A DNA stretch of 64,000 nucleotides from Streptomyces sp. NRRL S-340 (lineage in GTDB: Bacteria; Actinomycetota; Actinomycetes; Streptomycetales; Streptomycetaceae): NCBI RefSeq assembly GCF_000720185.1, contig NZ_JOIY01000010.1, forward strand, positions 124,001 to 188,000. Direction: 5' to 3'. The translations under genes and the position numbers were made by a program. Under the pieces are notes generated by a model. That model worked only from the letters and a program-made list of their open reading frames with translations, did no database searches and was not told the origin of the DNA. Below are positions 15,928 to 25,733 of this stretch, in pieces. How positions within the stretch are numbered: position 1 is the stretch's first letter; every line of letters begins with the position of its first letter.

Positions 15928-17855
15928 TGGCAGGGCCGATGGGGCGGATGATGGCCGGGGGCTCCCCCGACAGCCGCTCGATGGACTTCAAGAAGTCGGG
16001 CAAACGGCTCATCAGCCAGTTCAGACCCGAACGGGCCACGATCGGCATCCTGCTGGCGTGCGTGGTGGTGAGCGTCACCCTCAGCGTCATCGGGCCGAAG
16101 ATCCTCGGCAAGGCCACCGACCTGGTCTTCGCCGGCATCATCGGCCGGCAGTTCCCGGCCGGCATGACCAAGGACGAAACCCTCGCCTCCCTGCGCGCGC
16201 ACGGCCAGGGCTCGGTCGCCGACATGCTCAGGAGCACGGACTTCACCCCTGGCCAGGGCATCGACTTCGGAGCCGTCGGCGAGGTCCTGCTGTTCGCGCT
16301 GGGCACGTTCCTCGTCGCCGGTCTGCTGATGGCGGTGGCGACCCGGCTGGTGAACCGGTCGGTCAACCGGACCATGTTCCGCATGCGCGAGGACGTGCAG
16401 ACCAAGCTGGCACGGCTGCCGCTGTCGTACTTCGACAAGCGCCAGCGCGGTGAGGTGCTCTCCCGCGCCACCAACGACATCGACAACATCGGGCAGACCC
16501 TGAACCAGTCGATGGGCCAGCTCATCAACTCGCTGCTGACCATCGTCGGCGTGCTCATCGTGATGTTCTGGGTCTCCTGGCTGCTGGCGCTGGTCGCGCT
16601 GGTCACCGTGCCGCTGTCGTTCGTCGTGGCGACCCGCGTGGGCAAGCGGTCCCAGCCGCACTTCGTGCAGCAGTGGCGCTCCACCGGCAAGCTGAACGCG
16701 CACATCGAGGAGATGTACACCGGCCACGCCCTGGTGAAGGTGTTCGGGCGGCAGGAGGAGTCGGCGCAGCAGTTCGCCGAGCAGAACGAGGCGCTGTACG
16801 AGGCCGGGTTCAGGGCGCAGTTCAACAGCGGCATCATGCAGCCGCTGATGATGTTCGTGTCGAACCTGAACTACGTGCTCGTCGCGGTCGTCGGCGGCCT
16901 GCGGGTCGCCTCGGGCACGCTGTCCATCGGTGACGTGCAGGCCTTCATCCAGTACTCGCGGCAGTTCTCGATGCCGCTGACGCAGGTCGCCTCGATGGCG
17001 AACCTGGTGCAGTCGGGCGTCGCCTCGGCCGAACGGGTCTTCGAACTCCTGGACGCCGAGGAGCAGGAGGCGGACCCGGTGCCGGGCGTGCGGCCGGAGG
17101 AACTGCGCGGGCGGGTCGCGCTGGAGAACGTGTCGTTCCGCTACGAACCGGACAAGCCGCTCATCGAGGACCTGTCGCTGAAGGTCGAGCCGGGCCACAC
17201 GGTCGCCATCGTCGGCCCGACCGGCGCGGGCAAGACGACGCTGGTCAACCTGCTGATGCGGTTCTACGACGTCACCGGCGGACGGATCACGCTGGACGGT
17301 GTGGACATCGCCCGCATGTCGCGCGACGAACTGCGCTCGGCCATCGGCATGGTGCTCCAGGACACCTGGCTGTTCGGCGGCACCATCGCGGAGAACATCG
17401 CCTACGGCGCCTCCCGCGAGGTCACCCGCGGGGAGATAGAGGAGGCGGCGCGGGCCGCGCACGCGGACCGGTTCGTACGGACGCTGCCCGACGGCTACGA
17501 CACGGTGATCGACGACGAGGGCACCGGGGTCAGCGCCGGTGAGAAGCAGCTCATCACCATCGCGCGGGCGTTCCTGTCCGACCCGGTGATCCTCGTCCTG
17601 GACGAGGCGACCAGTTCGGTCGACACCCGTACCGAGGTGCTGATCCAGAAGGCGATGGCCAAACTCCAGCACGGCAGGACGTCGTTCGTCATCGCGCACC
17701 GGCTGTCCACCATCCGCGACGCCGACACCATCCTCGTCATGGAGAACGGCGCCATCGTCGAACAGGGCGCCCACGACGAGCTGCTGGCCGCCGACGGGGC
17801 CTACGCGCGCCTGTACAAGGCGCAGTTCGCGCAGGCGGTCGCCGAGGTCGACTGA
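15927..17855 (+). CDS. ABC exporter half-transporter, catalytic ATPase subunit
   Basis: A 642-residue partner of the upstream gene. After a flexible Met/Gly-rich N-terminus come six membrane helices with a long first extracellular region (about residues 75-125), then the ATPase domain. Walker A GPTGAGKTT and Walker B ILVLDEATSSVD keep the catalytic Glu, but the signature is SAGEKQL instead of SGGQ. Together with the partner's intact signature and missing Glu, this gives one consensus and one degenerate ATP site, as in TM287/288-type exporters. Translation is coupled through the TGATG overlap. Confidence 0.94.
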   Translation: MAGPMGRMMAGGSPDSRSMDFKKSGKRLISQFRPERATIGILLACVVVSVTLSVIGPKILGKATDLVFAGIIGRQFPAGMTKDETLASLRAHGQGSVADMLRSTDFTPGQGIDFGAVGEVLLFALGTFLVAGLLMAVATRLVNRSVNRTMFRMREDVQTKLARLPLSYFDKRQRGEVLSRATNDIDNIGQTLNQSMGQLINSLLTIVGVLIVMFWVSWLLALVALVTVPLSFVVATRVGKRSQPHFVQQWRSTGKLNAHIEEMYTGHALVKVFGRQEESAQQFAEQNEALYEAGFRAQFNSGIMQPLMMFVSNLNYVLVAVVGGLRVASGTLSIGDVQAFIQYSRQFSMPLTQVASMANLVQSGVASAERVFELLDAEEQEADPVPGVRPEELRGRVALENVSFRYEPDKPLIEDLSLKVEPGHTVAIVGPTGAGKTTLVNLLMRFYDVTGGRITLDGVDIARMSRDELRSAIGMVLQDTWLFGGTIAENIAYGASREVTRGEIEEAARAAHADRFVRTLPDGYDTVIDDEGTGVSAGEKQLITIARAFLSDPVILVLDEATSSVDTRTEVLIQKAMAKLQHGRTSFVIAHRLSTIRDADTILVMENGAIVEQGAHDELLAADGAYARLYKAQFAQAVAEVD

Positions 17856-17916
17856 GCGGGCCGAAGGAGACGGCACGGGGGCCGCTGCCCGGGTTCGCCC
17901 GGGGCGCGGCCCCCGT

Positions 17917-19068
17917 TCAGTCCAGATAGCCGCGCAACTGCTCGGCGAAGGTGTGGTCGCGCAGCTTGTTGAGGGTCTTGGACTCTATCTGGCGGATCCG
18001 CTCCCGGGTCACGCCGAACAGCCGCCCTATCTCCTCCAGGGTGCGCGGGCGCCCGTCCACCAGGCCGTAGCGGAGCTGGACGACCTTGCGCTCGCGCTCC
18101 CCCAGCGTGGACAGCACGGCCTCCAGGTGCTCGCGCAGCAGCAGGAACGCCGCCGACTCCACGGGGGAGGCGGCGTCGCCGTCCTCGATGAGGTCACCGA
18201 GGGCGACGTCGTCCTCCTCGCCGACCGGGGCGTGCAGGGAGACGGGTTCCTGCGCGAGGCGCAGCACCTCGCTCACACGCTCGGGCGGCAGTTCGAGCTG
18301 GGCGGCGACCTCGGCGGGGGTGGGCTCGTAACCGCGCTCCTGGAGCATGCGGCGCTGCACCCGGACCACCCGGTTGATCAGTTCGACGACGTGGACGGGC
18401 ACGCGGATGGTGCGGGCCTGGTCGGCCAGCGCCCGGGACATCGCCTGGCGGATCCACCAAGTCGCGTACGTCGAGAACTTGTAGCCGCGGGCGTAGTCGA
18501 ACTTCTCCACCGCACGGATCAGCCCCAGGTTGCCCTCCTGGACCAGGTCCAGCATGGTCAGCCCGCGGCCGACGTACCGCTTGGCGACCGAGACCACGAG
18601 CCGCAGGTTGGCCTCGATGAGGCGCCGCTTGGCCATCCGGCCCAGGACGACGAGCCGGTCCAGGTCGACGGCGAGGCTGCTGTCGAGGTCGGGCGTGCTG
18701 CTGAGTTTCTCCTCGGCGAACAGCCCGGCCTCGACACGGCGGGCGAGTTCCACCTCCTCGGCCGCGCTGAGCAGCGGGATGCGGCCGATCTCCCGCAGGT
18801 ACTGGCGGAACAGGTCCGAGGAGGGCCCGCCGCTCTCGGTCCGCGCGGGCGCGGCGGCCGGTCCGCCGGGCTCGGGGGTGCCGGCCTCCGGCTCCCCGGC
18901 GGGCGGCTCCCCGGCGGCCGGCTCCCCGGGCCCGGCGGTGGGCGGCTCCTCCGCCTCGGCCGGCTCTGCCGTCTCCGGGTGGTGCGCGACCCGGTCCTGC
19001 GGGGGCACGGCCGCCCCGAGGACGAGGTCGGTGGCGCTGTCGGTAGGGGTGAGGGTCTGGGTCTGCAC
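17917..19068 (-). CDS. hrdA: Principal-type RNA polymerase sigma factor HrdA
   Basis: A 383-residue group 2 sigma-70 factor. A Pro/Glu/Ala-rich N-terminal region (1-80) is followed by region 1.2 ([20 protein letters not shown]), region 2 with [19 protein letters not shown], region 3, and region 4.2 with the helix-turn-helix [20 protein letters not shown]. Region 1.1 is absent, as expected for HrdA, HrdC and HrdD. The GTG at 19068 is chosen because GGAGG lies 8 nt upstream and the product then begins [11 protein letters not shown], as I recall for HrdA. The position next to dnaG supports hrdA rather than hrdC or hrdD. Confidence 0.88.
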   Translation of the reverse strand: MQTQTLTPTDSATDLVLGAAVPPQDRVAHHPETAEPAEAEEPPTAGPGEPAAGEPPAGEPEAGTPEPGGPAAAPARTESGGPSSDLFRQYLREIGRIPLLSAAEEVELARRVEAGLFAEEKLSSTPDLDSSLAVDLDRLVVLGRMAKRRLIEANLRLVVSVAKRYVGRGLTMLDLVQEGNLGLIRAVEKFDYARGYKFSTYATWWIRQAMSRALADQARTIRVPVHVVELINRVVRVQRRMLQERGYEPTPAEVAAQLELPPERVSEVLRLAQEPVSLHAPVGEEDDVALGDLIEDGDAASPVESAAFLLLREHLEAVLSTLGERERKVVQLRYGLVDGRPRTLEEIGRLFGVTRERIRQIESKTLNKLRDHTFAEQLRGYLD

Positions 19069-19409
19069 GCGGGCGACCTCCAGGGTGATCGCTGCTGACC
19101 TGTGCCGCAGCGCTGCTCGGGGGCAGGGGACGACGGCCTCGCCGCTGTCCGTCCGTACGCGAGGAGCACGACCGCCGGGAGAAGCTCCGTGGGGACGGAC
19201 CGGCCGCGCTCCGAGAACTCGGGCACCGGCCCCCAGTGTGGAGTACGACACATCGCCGCCACGAGGGGCGTGCGGTGACTTTTTGCGTCCGGTCCGTTAC
19301 GAGGCGGATATCCGGGCCGCACGGCAGCCGGTCCGGCTTCCGGTGAACCGCTGGGCGAGGAGGCGATCACCCCGCCCGGGCAGCCCTCGCAGGAGCGGCC
19401 CGGGGTCTC
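19069..19409. other. Intergenic region between dnaG and hrdA
   Basis: This 341-bp stretch contains the hrdA promoter region on the minus strand. A 10-bp palindrome CGGATATCCG lies at 19305-19314. An in-frame extension of hrdA runs through it but lacks family similarity. I see no clear sigma-factor consensus or RNA gene. Confidence 0.4.
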
Positions 19410-21329
19410 TCACAGCGCCGCCGCGCCCTTCACCGCCAGTGCCTGGTCGTACTGCTGGAGGATCCACAGCTCGTTCTGGGCGGCGGCCAGGTGGGCGGGG
19501 TCGCCGCCGGTGCCGAGGCGGGCGACGGTGCTCGACAGGTCGCGGATGCGGCGTTCGACGGCGCGGCGGCGGACCGTCACCAGCTGCGCGCCCGCGTAGG
19601 CCTCGTCGACCTCGCGGCGGAGCAGGATCGCCTCCACCGCCAGCTCGGTGACCATGGCGCGGACCGTGTCGTCGGGGGCGGCGTCGCGGACACGGACCAG
19701 GTACTCCTGCGGGTCGGCCGTGCCGTACTCGGCGCCGCCGGCGTCCTGGATCGCCTGGCGTACGGCCGCGTAGGGCGGGGCGGTGAACTCGTCCACGCCG
19801 TAGGCGTCGAAGGCCGGGGAGACCAGCTCGGGCCGCTGGAGGGCGAGCTTCAGCAGCTCGCGCTCGGTGGCGTGGACGGGGTTGCGCAGGGTGAGCGCGG
19901 GGCCGCGGGGCGCGGCGGACTGTGCGGGGGCGTACTCCTGCGGGCCGCGCTGCTGCCGGTCGGGGCCCGGTCCGCCGCTGCGGCCGGAGCCGCGCTCGCG
20001 GGCCCAGCGGGCCAGCTGCGCGACCCGCTTGACCACGAACTGGGTGTCGAGGATGCCGAGGAGCCCGGCGAGCTGGACGGCGACCTCGTGCTGGGCGCCG
20101 CTGTTCTTGATCCGGGCGACGACCGGCGCGGCCTCGTCCAGGGCGGCGGCGCGGCCGGCCGGGGTGTCCAGGTCGTAGCGGGCGACGATCTGGCGCAGCG
20201 CGAACTCGAAGAGCGGGGTGCGCGGCTGGACCAGGTCGGTGACGGCGTCGTCGCCCTTGGCCAGGCGCAGCTCGCAGGGGTCCATGCCGTCGGGGGCGAC
20301 GGCGATGTACGTCTCGGCGGCGAACTTCTGGTCGTCCTCGAAGGCCCGCAGCGCGGCCTTCTGCCCGGCCGCGTCGCCGTCGAAGGTGAAGATGACCCGT
20401 GCGCTGCCGTTGTCCATCAGCAGGCGGCGGAGGATCTTGATGTGGTCGCCGCCGAAGGCGGTGCCGCAGGTCGCGATGGCGGTGGTGACACCGGCGAGGT
20501 GGCAGGCCATGACGTCGGTGTAGCCCTCGACCACGACCGCCCGGGAGGCCTTCGCGATCTCCTTCTTCGCCAGGTCGATGCCGTACAGGACCTGGGACTT
20601 CTTGTAGATCGGCGTATCGGGCGTGTTGAGGTACTTCGGGCCGGTGTCCGCCTCGTGGAGCTTGCGGGCGCCGAAGCCCACCACCTCGCCGCCGATGTCG
20701 CGGATCGGCCACATCAGCCGGCCGCGGAAGCGGTCGATGGGGCCGCGGCGGCCCTCCTGGGCGAGCCCGGACAGGAGCAGTTCCTTGTCGGTGAAGCCCT
20801 TGCCGCGCAGGAAGCGGACGAGGTGGTCCCAGCCCTGCGGGCTGTAGCCGACGCCGAAGTGGAGCGCGGCGGCCTGGTCGAAGCCGCGCTCGGCGAGGAA
20901 GACGCGGCCGGTCTCGGCCTCGGCGCTGCTCGCGAGCTGTTCGGCGTACCAGTCGGCGGCCAGTTTGTGCGCCTCGACCAGGCGGATGCGCTCGCCGCGC
21001 TGGTGGGCGGGGTTGTAGCCGCCCTCCTCGTAGCGCAGGGTGATGCCGGCCTGGGCGGCCAGCCGCTCGACCGCCTCGGAGAAGGTGAGGTGGTCGACCT
21101 TCATCACGAACGTGATGGTGTCGCCGCCCTCCTGGCAGCCGAAGCAGTGGAAGAGTCCCTTGCTGGGGCTGACCTGGAAGGACGGCGACTTCTCGTCGTG
21201 GAACGGGCACAGGCCCTTGAGGTTGCCGCCGCCCGCGTTGCGCAGCTGGAGGTACTCGGACACCACGGCGTCGATCGGGACCGCGTCCCGTACCGCCTTC
21301 ACGTCCTCGTCGTTGATCCGTCCTGCCAC
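19410..21329 (-). CDS. dnaG: DNA primase
   Basis: A 639-residue primase that makes RNA primers at the replication fork. The N-terminal CHC2-type zinc site has Cys41, His44, Cys62 and Cys65 (CPFHDEKSPSF, FHCFGCQEGGD). The TOPRIM domain has VVVEGYTDVMA and IFTFDGDAAGQKAA, giving the catalytic Glu and the Asp-x-Asp. A Pro/Gln-rich linker near 430-460 leads to the C-terminal helicase-binding domain. The GTG at 21329 gives VAGRINDEDVKAVRDAVPID, a normal start. It lies upstream of hrdA in the same orientation, a sigma-primase pairing reminiscent of the macromolecular-synthesis operon. Confidence 0.97.
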   Translation of the reverse strand: MAGRINDEDVKAVRDAVPIDAVVSEYLQLRNAGGGNLKGLCPFHDEKSPSFQVSPSKGLFHCFGCQEGGDTITFVMKVDHLTFSEAVERLAAQAGITLRYEEGGYNPAHQRGERIRLVEAHKLAADWYAEQLASSAEAETGRVFLAERGFDQAAALHFGVGYSPQGWDHLVRFLRGKGFTDKELLLSGLAQEGRRGPIDRFRGRLMWPIRDIGGEVVGFGARKLHEADTGPKYLNTPDTPIYKKSQVLYGIDLAKKEIAKASRAVVVEGYTDVMACHLAGVTTAIATCGTAFGGDHIKILRRLLMDNGSARVIFTFDGDAAGQKAALRAFEDDQKFAAETYIAVAPDGMDPCELRLAKGDDAVTDLVQPRTPLFEFALRQIVARYDLDTPAGRAAALDEAAPVVARIKNSGAQHEVAVQLAGLLGILDTQFVVKRVAQLARWARERGSGRSGGPGPDRQQRGPQEYAPAQSAAPRGPALTLRNPVHATERELLKLALQRPELVSPAFDAYGVDEFTAPPYAAVRQAIQDAGGAEYGTADPQEYLVRVRDAAPDDTVRAMVTELAVEAILLRREVDEAYAGAQLVTVRRRAVERRIRDLSSTVARLGTGGDPAHLAAAQNELWILQQYDQALAVKGAAAL

Positions 21330-21367
21330 GGGTGAATTCTACGGGGGCCCTCGGACATCCCCGTGCC

Positions 21368-22633
21368 TCAGGAGGCGAGGGTGTCCAGCGGCACGTGCGG
21401 GTCGGCCAGCGCCTCGGTGTCCACCTGCGTCTTCGTGCGGATCAGGTGCTGGATGGGGTCCGTGACGTCCCACACGTTGACGTTCATCCCGGCCAGCACG
21501 CGGCCCTCCTTCACCCAGAACGCGATGAACTCGCGCTTGCCGGCGTCGCCGCGGATCACCACCTGGTCGTACGAGCCCGGGGGCGCCCACCCGCTGTACT
21601 CCATCCCGAGGTCGTACTGGTCGGAGAAGAAGTAGGGCACGCGGTCGTAGGTGAGGTCCTGGCCGAGCATCGCGCGGGCGGCGGCCGGGCCGCCGTTGAG
21701 GGCGTTGGCCCAGTGCTCGACGCGCAGCCGGGTGCCGAACAGGGCGTGCGGGAAGGCGGCCACGTCGCCGGCGGCGAAGATGTCGGGGTCGGCGGTGCGC
21801 AGCCGTTCGTCGACGACGATGCCGCCGCCGTGCGCCCGGTCGGCCAGCTCCAGGCCGGCAGCCTCGGCGAGCGAGGTGCGCGGGGCGGCGCCGATCGCGG
21901 CGAGCACGTCGTGGCAGGGGTGTTCCTCGCCGTCGTCGGTGCGGGCGGCCAGCACCATGCCGTCCTGGCCGACGATCTCGGTCAGCCGGGCGCCGAAGTG
22001 GAAGCGGACGCCGTGCTCGCGGTGCAGGTCGGCGAAGAGCTGGCCCAGCTCGGGGCCGAGCACGCCGTGCAGCGGGGTGGCGGACGGCTCGACGACGGTG
22101 ACCTCCGCGCCGTACCCGCGGGCCGCCGCGGCGACCTCCAGGCCGATCCAGCCGCCGCCCGCGATCACCAGGTGGCCGTTGTCCCGGCCGAGGTGGGTCA
22201 GGACGTTCTTCAGGCGCTCGGCGTGGGCGAGGCGGCGCAGGTGGTGGACCCCGGCCAGGCCGGTGCCGGGGATGTCCAGGCGGCGCGGCTCGGCGCCGGT
22301 GGCCAGCAGCAGCTTGTCGTAGCGCACGTGGGTGCCGTCGTCGCCGTAGTGGACGGTCTTGGCGGCGCGGTCGATCGCGACGACGGTCTGGCCGAGGTGC
22401 AGCTCGATGTCGTGGCGCGCGTACCAGGCGGGTTCCTGCACGAAGACGCTGTCGCGCTCCTCCTTGCCGAGCAGGTAGCCCTTGGACAGCGGCGGGCGCT
22501 CGTAGGGGTGGTCGCGCTCGTCGCAGATGAGGATCACCCGGCCGCTGAACCCTTCCGCGCGCAGCGTCTCGGCCGCCTTGGCGCCGGCCAGACCTCCTCC
22601 GACGATGACGAATGTCTGATCCGCGTCGACCAC
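21368..22633 (-). CDS. FAD-dependent ferredoxin/rubredoxin reductase-like oxidoreductase
   Basis: A 421-residue flavoprotein. FAD-binding FVIVGGGLAGAKAAETLR lies at the N-terminus, NAD(P)-binding LVIAGGGWIGLEVAAAARG in the middle and the second FAD motif DIFAAGDVAAFP follows. A reductase C-terminal domain ends the protein. The family passes electrons from NAD(P)H to ferredoxins that feed P450s or dioxygenases. The GTG at 22633 has AGGAGG 7 nt upstream. It is immediately upstream of dnaG in the same direction with a 38-bp gap, but no ferredoxin gene is adjacent. Confidence 0.92.
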   Translation of the reverse strand: MVDADQTFVIVGGGLAGAKAAETLRAEGFSGRVILICDERDHPYERPPLSKGYLLGKEERDSVFVQEPAWYARHDIELHLGQTVVAIDRAAKTVHYGDDGTHVRYDKLLLATGAEPRRLDIPGTGLAGVHHLRRLAHAERLKNVLTHLGRDNGHLVIAGGGWIGLEVAAAARGYGAEVTVVEPSATPLHGVLGPELGQLFADLHREHGVRFHFGARLTEIVGQDGMVLAARTDDGEEHPCHDVLAAIGAAPRTSLAEAAGLELADRAHGGGIVVDERLRTADPDIFAAGDVAAFPHALFGTRLRVEHWANALNGGPAAARAMLGQDLTYDRVPYFFSDQYDLGMEYSGWAPPGSYDQVVIRGDAGKREFIAFWVKEGRVLAGMNVNVWDVTDPIQHLIRTKTQVDTEALADPHVPLDTLAS

Positions 22634-22654
22634 TTGATGCCTCCTGCCGGGGGT

Positions 22655-22672
22655 CTGGGGGGTGTCCCCCAG
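22655..22672. repeat. CTGGGGG hairpin in a 5' leader
   Basis: A 7-bp inverted repeat ctggggg-gtgt-cccccag lies 22 nt before the flavoprotein start on the minus strand. Similar gggtctgggg...ccccaggg elements recur in Streptomyces genomes, usually after genes. Here it is in the leader and could end dgt transcription or act as a leader structure. Confidence 0.5.
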
Positions 22673-22850
22673 GGGAACTGCGGGTGTGCCGCCACCTGCG
22701 AGCGTCCCGCACGGAGCGTGATGCGGGAAGAGGGAGTGGCCCGATCAGGCCACGCAGGGTCACCTCCGGGCGCCGGGCCCGGGCTCAGCGGTCACCCTCG
22801 TCCCACGGGTGACAGCGGTATCACGGGGGTCCGTAAGCGCGCTGTCAGTT

Positions 22851-24221
22851 TCATGCCGTCATGCCTGCCCCCGTCAGACGTGCGTGAAGCGAGCGGGCCG
22901 AGACATCGGTGAGGGAGGCGATCTGGTCCACGATCACCCGCTTGCGGGCGCGGTCGTCGCCGGCCCGGCCGAACAGGGCGCGGAACTGCGGGTCGAGGCC
23001 CTCGGGGGCGCGCGCGGTGAGCGCCGCGGCGAGTTCGGCGACGACGATCCGCTGGTCGGCGCGGAGTCTTTCCTGCTCGGTGCGCTGCATGACGAACCGG
23101 TCGGCGACGGCCTTGAGGACGGCGCACTCCATTCGGGTGCTTCTCGGCACGACCAGCTCCGCGCCGTACCGGGTGAGCCGGCCGCCGCCGTAGGCCTGCC
23201 GGGTGGCGCCCTCGGCCGCCAGGCAGAAGCGGCCGATGAGCTGGCTGGTGGCGTCCTTCAGCCGGGCCTGGGCCATGGCGGTGCCGTCGTACCCGTGCGG
23301 CCACCACTCCTGGTCGAGGAGGCGGTCCAGGGCCTCGGCCAGCTCGGCGTGGTCGGTGTCCGCCGGGACGTAGCGGCCGACGGCGGCGGCGAAGACGGCC
23401 CGGCGTTCGGGGGCGGCTCTCAGGCAGCCGGGGTCGATGTGGCCGGCGTGCAGACCGTCCTCCACGTCGTGCACCGAGTACGCCACGTCGTCGGACCAGT
23501 CCATGACCTGGGCCTCGAAGCAGGTGCGCGTGCCGGGGGCGCCCCGGCGCAGCCAGTCGAAGACCGGCCGGTCGTCCTCGTAGACCCCGAACTTGGGTGA
23601 GGCGGGGTCGGTGGGGTGGGCGCCGCGCGGCCACGGGTACTTGGTGGCGGCGTCCAGGGCGGCCCGGGTCAGGTTGAGTCCGACGCTGACCGGCTCGCCC
23701 GAGGCCGGGCCGGTGACGAACCGTTTGGGTTCGATGCGGGTGAGCAGGCGCAGTGACTGGGCGTTGCCCTCGAAGCCCCCGCAGTCGTGCGCGAACTCGT
23801 TGAGCGCCTGCTCGCCGTTGTGGCCGAAGGGCGGGTGGCCCAGGTCGTGCGAGAGGCAGGCCGCCTCCACCAGGTCGGGGTCGCAGCCCAGGGCGGCGCC
23901 CAGCTCGCGGCCCACCTGGGCGCACTCCAGGGAGTGGGTGAGCCGGGTGCGGGGGCTGGCGTCCCACGCGCCGGCGGTCTGCGGGACCTCGTCCGGCGTG
24001 ACGACCTGGGTCTTGCCGGCCAGCCGTCTGAGCGCCGCGGAGTGCAGCACCCGCGCGCGGTCGCGCTGGAACGCGGTCCGCCCCGGCCGCTTGTCCGGCT
24101 CGGCCGCCCAGCGGTCGACCGACGCCGGGTCGTAGCCCACGGGTGGCACGTGGTTCTCGTACGGCGGCGCTGCCTCGGGGGCCGGCCCCGCCGTCCCTGC
24201 GGTCCCATCGATCCCTTCCAT
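22851..24221 (-). CDS. dgt: Deoxyguanosinetriphosphate triphosphohydrolase-like HD protein
   Basis: A 456-residue HD-domain protein of the dGTPase family, which splits dNTPs into deoxynucleoside and triphosphate. The metal ligands are visible in [15 protein letters not shown] and [16 protein letters not shown] (His-Asp), and the allosteric-type helical domain follows. [17 protein letters not shown] supplies the last conserved Asp. The ATG at 24221 is the natural start. It lies upstream of the flavoprotein and dnaG in the same orientation, consistent with DNA-precursor control near replication genes. Confidence 0.93.
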   Translation of the reverse strand: MEGIDGTAGTAGPAPEAAPPYENHVPPVGYDPASVDRWAAEPDKRPGRTAFQRDRARVLHSAALRRLAGKTQVVTPDEVPQTAGAWDASPRTRLTHSLECAQVGRELGAALGCDPDLVEAACLSHDLGHPPFGHNGEQALNEFAHDCGGFEGNAQSLRLLTRIEPKRFVTGPASGEPVSVGLNLTRAALDAATKYPWPRGAHPTDPASPKFGVYEDDRPVFDWLRRGAPGTRTCFEAQVMDWSDDVAYSVHDVEDGLHAGHIDPGCLRAAPERRAVFAAAVGRYVPADTDHAELAEALDRLLDQEWWPHGYDGTAMAQARLKDATSQLIGRFCLAAEGATRQAYGGGRLTRYGAELVVPRSTRMECAVLKAVADRFVMQRTEQERLRADQRIVVAELAAALTARAPEGLDPQFRALFGRAGDDRARKRVIVDQIASLTDVSARSLHARLTGAGMTA

Positions 24222-24342
24222 GCCTCGACAGTAGGCGCACCCACTGACAACCGGATGTCACGTTCCGCTCACGGCGGGTGGCGACCGGTGGCCGGAGGGC
24301 GGTCGCGGGCTCGTCCGGGGCGAGGCGGCGGGCCGGGCGGGG

Positions 24343-25164
24343 TCAGGCGGGGACGAGCGCGGCGCGCGCCGGGGCCGGGACGGGCGTGAGGGTCCGGTCG
24401 TAGCGGTGGAGGACCAGGCGGGCCATCGCCGGGTGCGCGCCGAGCGGGGCCGCGGCCGGGCCGGGTGCGGCGGCGGCGCACTCGGTGGCGAAGCGGCCTG
24501 GGGCGGTGAAGCAGGAGGCGACGGCGACGCGGTGCCGGCCGCGGGCGGCCAGCGCGCGTACCGCCTCCGGGACGGTGGGCGCGGCGGCGGAGGCGTAGGC
24601 GGGGACTACGGGCACGCCGAGGCGGTCGGACAGGAGCCGCGCGGTGCGGCGGGTGCCGTCCGCTGACTCGGGGTCGCGGGACCCGGCGGCGGCCAGCACG
24701 ACCGCGCTCGCGCGGCGGGCGGCCGCGTCGGCCGGCGGACGCCAGCCCGCCTCGGTCAGCCGGGCGTGCAGCGCCTGCGCGAGCAGCGGCTGCGGGCCGA
24801 GCGGCGCGGCCACGCGCGTGCGTGCCGCTGCCGCCGCCGCCATCTCGGGGATGTCCCGCTTGACGTGGTGGCCGCGCCCGAACAGCAGCGGCACGAGCAC
24901 CGCCTCGGACCGGCCGAGGCGGGCCAGGGTGTCGGACAGCGGCGGTTCGTCCAGTTCGATGTGCCCGAGGCGCACGGTCAGGGCGGGGCGCAGGGCGCGG
25001 ACGCGCTCCATGAGGGCGCGCACGGTGCTCACCGCGCGCGGGTCGCGGCTGCCGTGCGCCACGAGGACGAGGGCGGGTGGGGCGGTGGTGGAGGGGCCGG
25101 GAGCGGGTCGGACCGTGGGCGGTGGGACGGGGCCGGCTGGGGCGTGCGGGGGCAAGGCCGTCAT
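24343..25164 (-). CDS. CbiX-like sirohydrochlorin chelatase, duplicated domain
   Basis: A 273-residue protein with two CbiX-type halves. The N-terminal half keeps LVAHGSRDPRA and FGRGHHVKRDIPE, which supply metal-inserting histidines. In the C-terminal half the matching motif is LAAAGSRDPES, with His replaced by Ala, and TAPGRFATEC follows. Class II chelatases insert iron or cobalt into sirohydrochlorin to give sirohaem or a cobalamin precursor. Proximity to nasA and nirB, whose nitrite reductase needs sirohaem, suggests a role in sirohaem supply. The ATG at 25164 has GAGG 8 nt upstream. A Pro-rich N-terminal 30 residues are probably disordered. Confidence 0.85.
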   Translation of the reverse strand: MTALPPHAPAGPVPPPTVRPAPGPSTTAPPALVLVAHGSRDPRAVSTVRALMERVRALRPALTVRLGHIELDEPPLSDTLARLGRSEAVLVPLLFGRGHHVKRDIPEMAAAAAARTRVAAPLGPQPLLAQALHARLTEAGWRPPADAAARRASAVVLAAAGSRDPESADGTRRTARLLSDRLGVPVVPAYASAAAPTVPEAVRALAARGRHRVAVASCFTAPGRFATECAAAAPGPAAAPLGAHPAMARLVLHRYDRTLTPVPAPARAALVPA

Positions 25165-25733
25165 GAGGGGATCCTCGCGGACGCGGATTGCGCCGCCGTT
25201 GCGTGACCGTGTCGGCCGTGTTGTGGGGGGTGCGCCGGGCGGGAGCGGAGGGCGTGAGGACGCGGGGCGGGGGGTTCCCGGACGCGGGGCGGGAGGTTCC
25301 CGGACGCGGGGCGTGAGACTTGGCGCGCGGGACCGGAGAACTGCGGACGGGAGACTTCGCGCGGGGGGAGGGTCCGCGCTCGTCCTCGCGCGCGTCCTGG
25401 GCCTCGGGAGACTTCGCGGGGGGGGCGGAAGGGCGCGCGGCCAGCTCGTGGCGAACCTGCTCGCCCGGGTGACCTCGCACGCGGGGCGGGAGGCTCGGGA
25501 ACAGGACACCTCGCACGCGGGGCGGCAGGCTCGGGAACAGAAGACCTCGCACGCGGGGCGGGAGGCTCGGGGACGCGGGAGGGGAGACTTGGGGGCGCAG
25601 GACGGGCGTGCGCGGCGCGTGCGCTGTTGCGAGAGCGGTACACGGGGAGCGAACCGGTCCGCGCCGCGCCACGTCCTAGCTGGTCGAGGCCCGTACGACC
25701 GGTACGGGCGGGGGCAGAAGGGGGAACCGCCCG
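25165..25733. other. Repeat-rich intergenic region
   Basis: No gene is convincing in these 569 bp. Low-complexity G/C-rich repeats occupy 25259-25573, and the rest should contain the divergent promoters of the CbiX-like and SanA-like genes. Frames read through the repeats on both strands but encode only Pro/Arg/Ser or Gly/Arg repeats. Confidence 0.6.
25259..25573. repeat. Two degenerate tandem repeat blocks
   Basis: Three 22-bp units starting gacgcggggcg run from 25259 to 25324. Three units of about 36 bp sharing cctcgcacgcggggcggga run from 25471 to 25573. Both blocks share the core cgcggggcgggagg, so they probably derive from one expanding motif. The sequence between has looser copies ending in gagacttcgc. 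Confidence 0.8.

Noticed and set aside
25471..25573. CRISPR-like array
   Set aside because: The units are imperfect, directly contiguous and without distinct spacers, and no cas gene is present.
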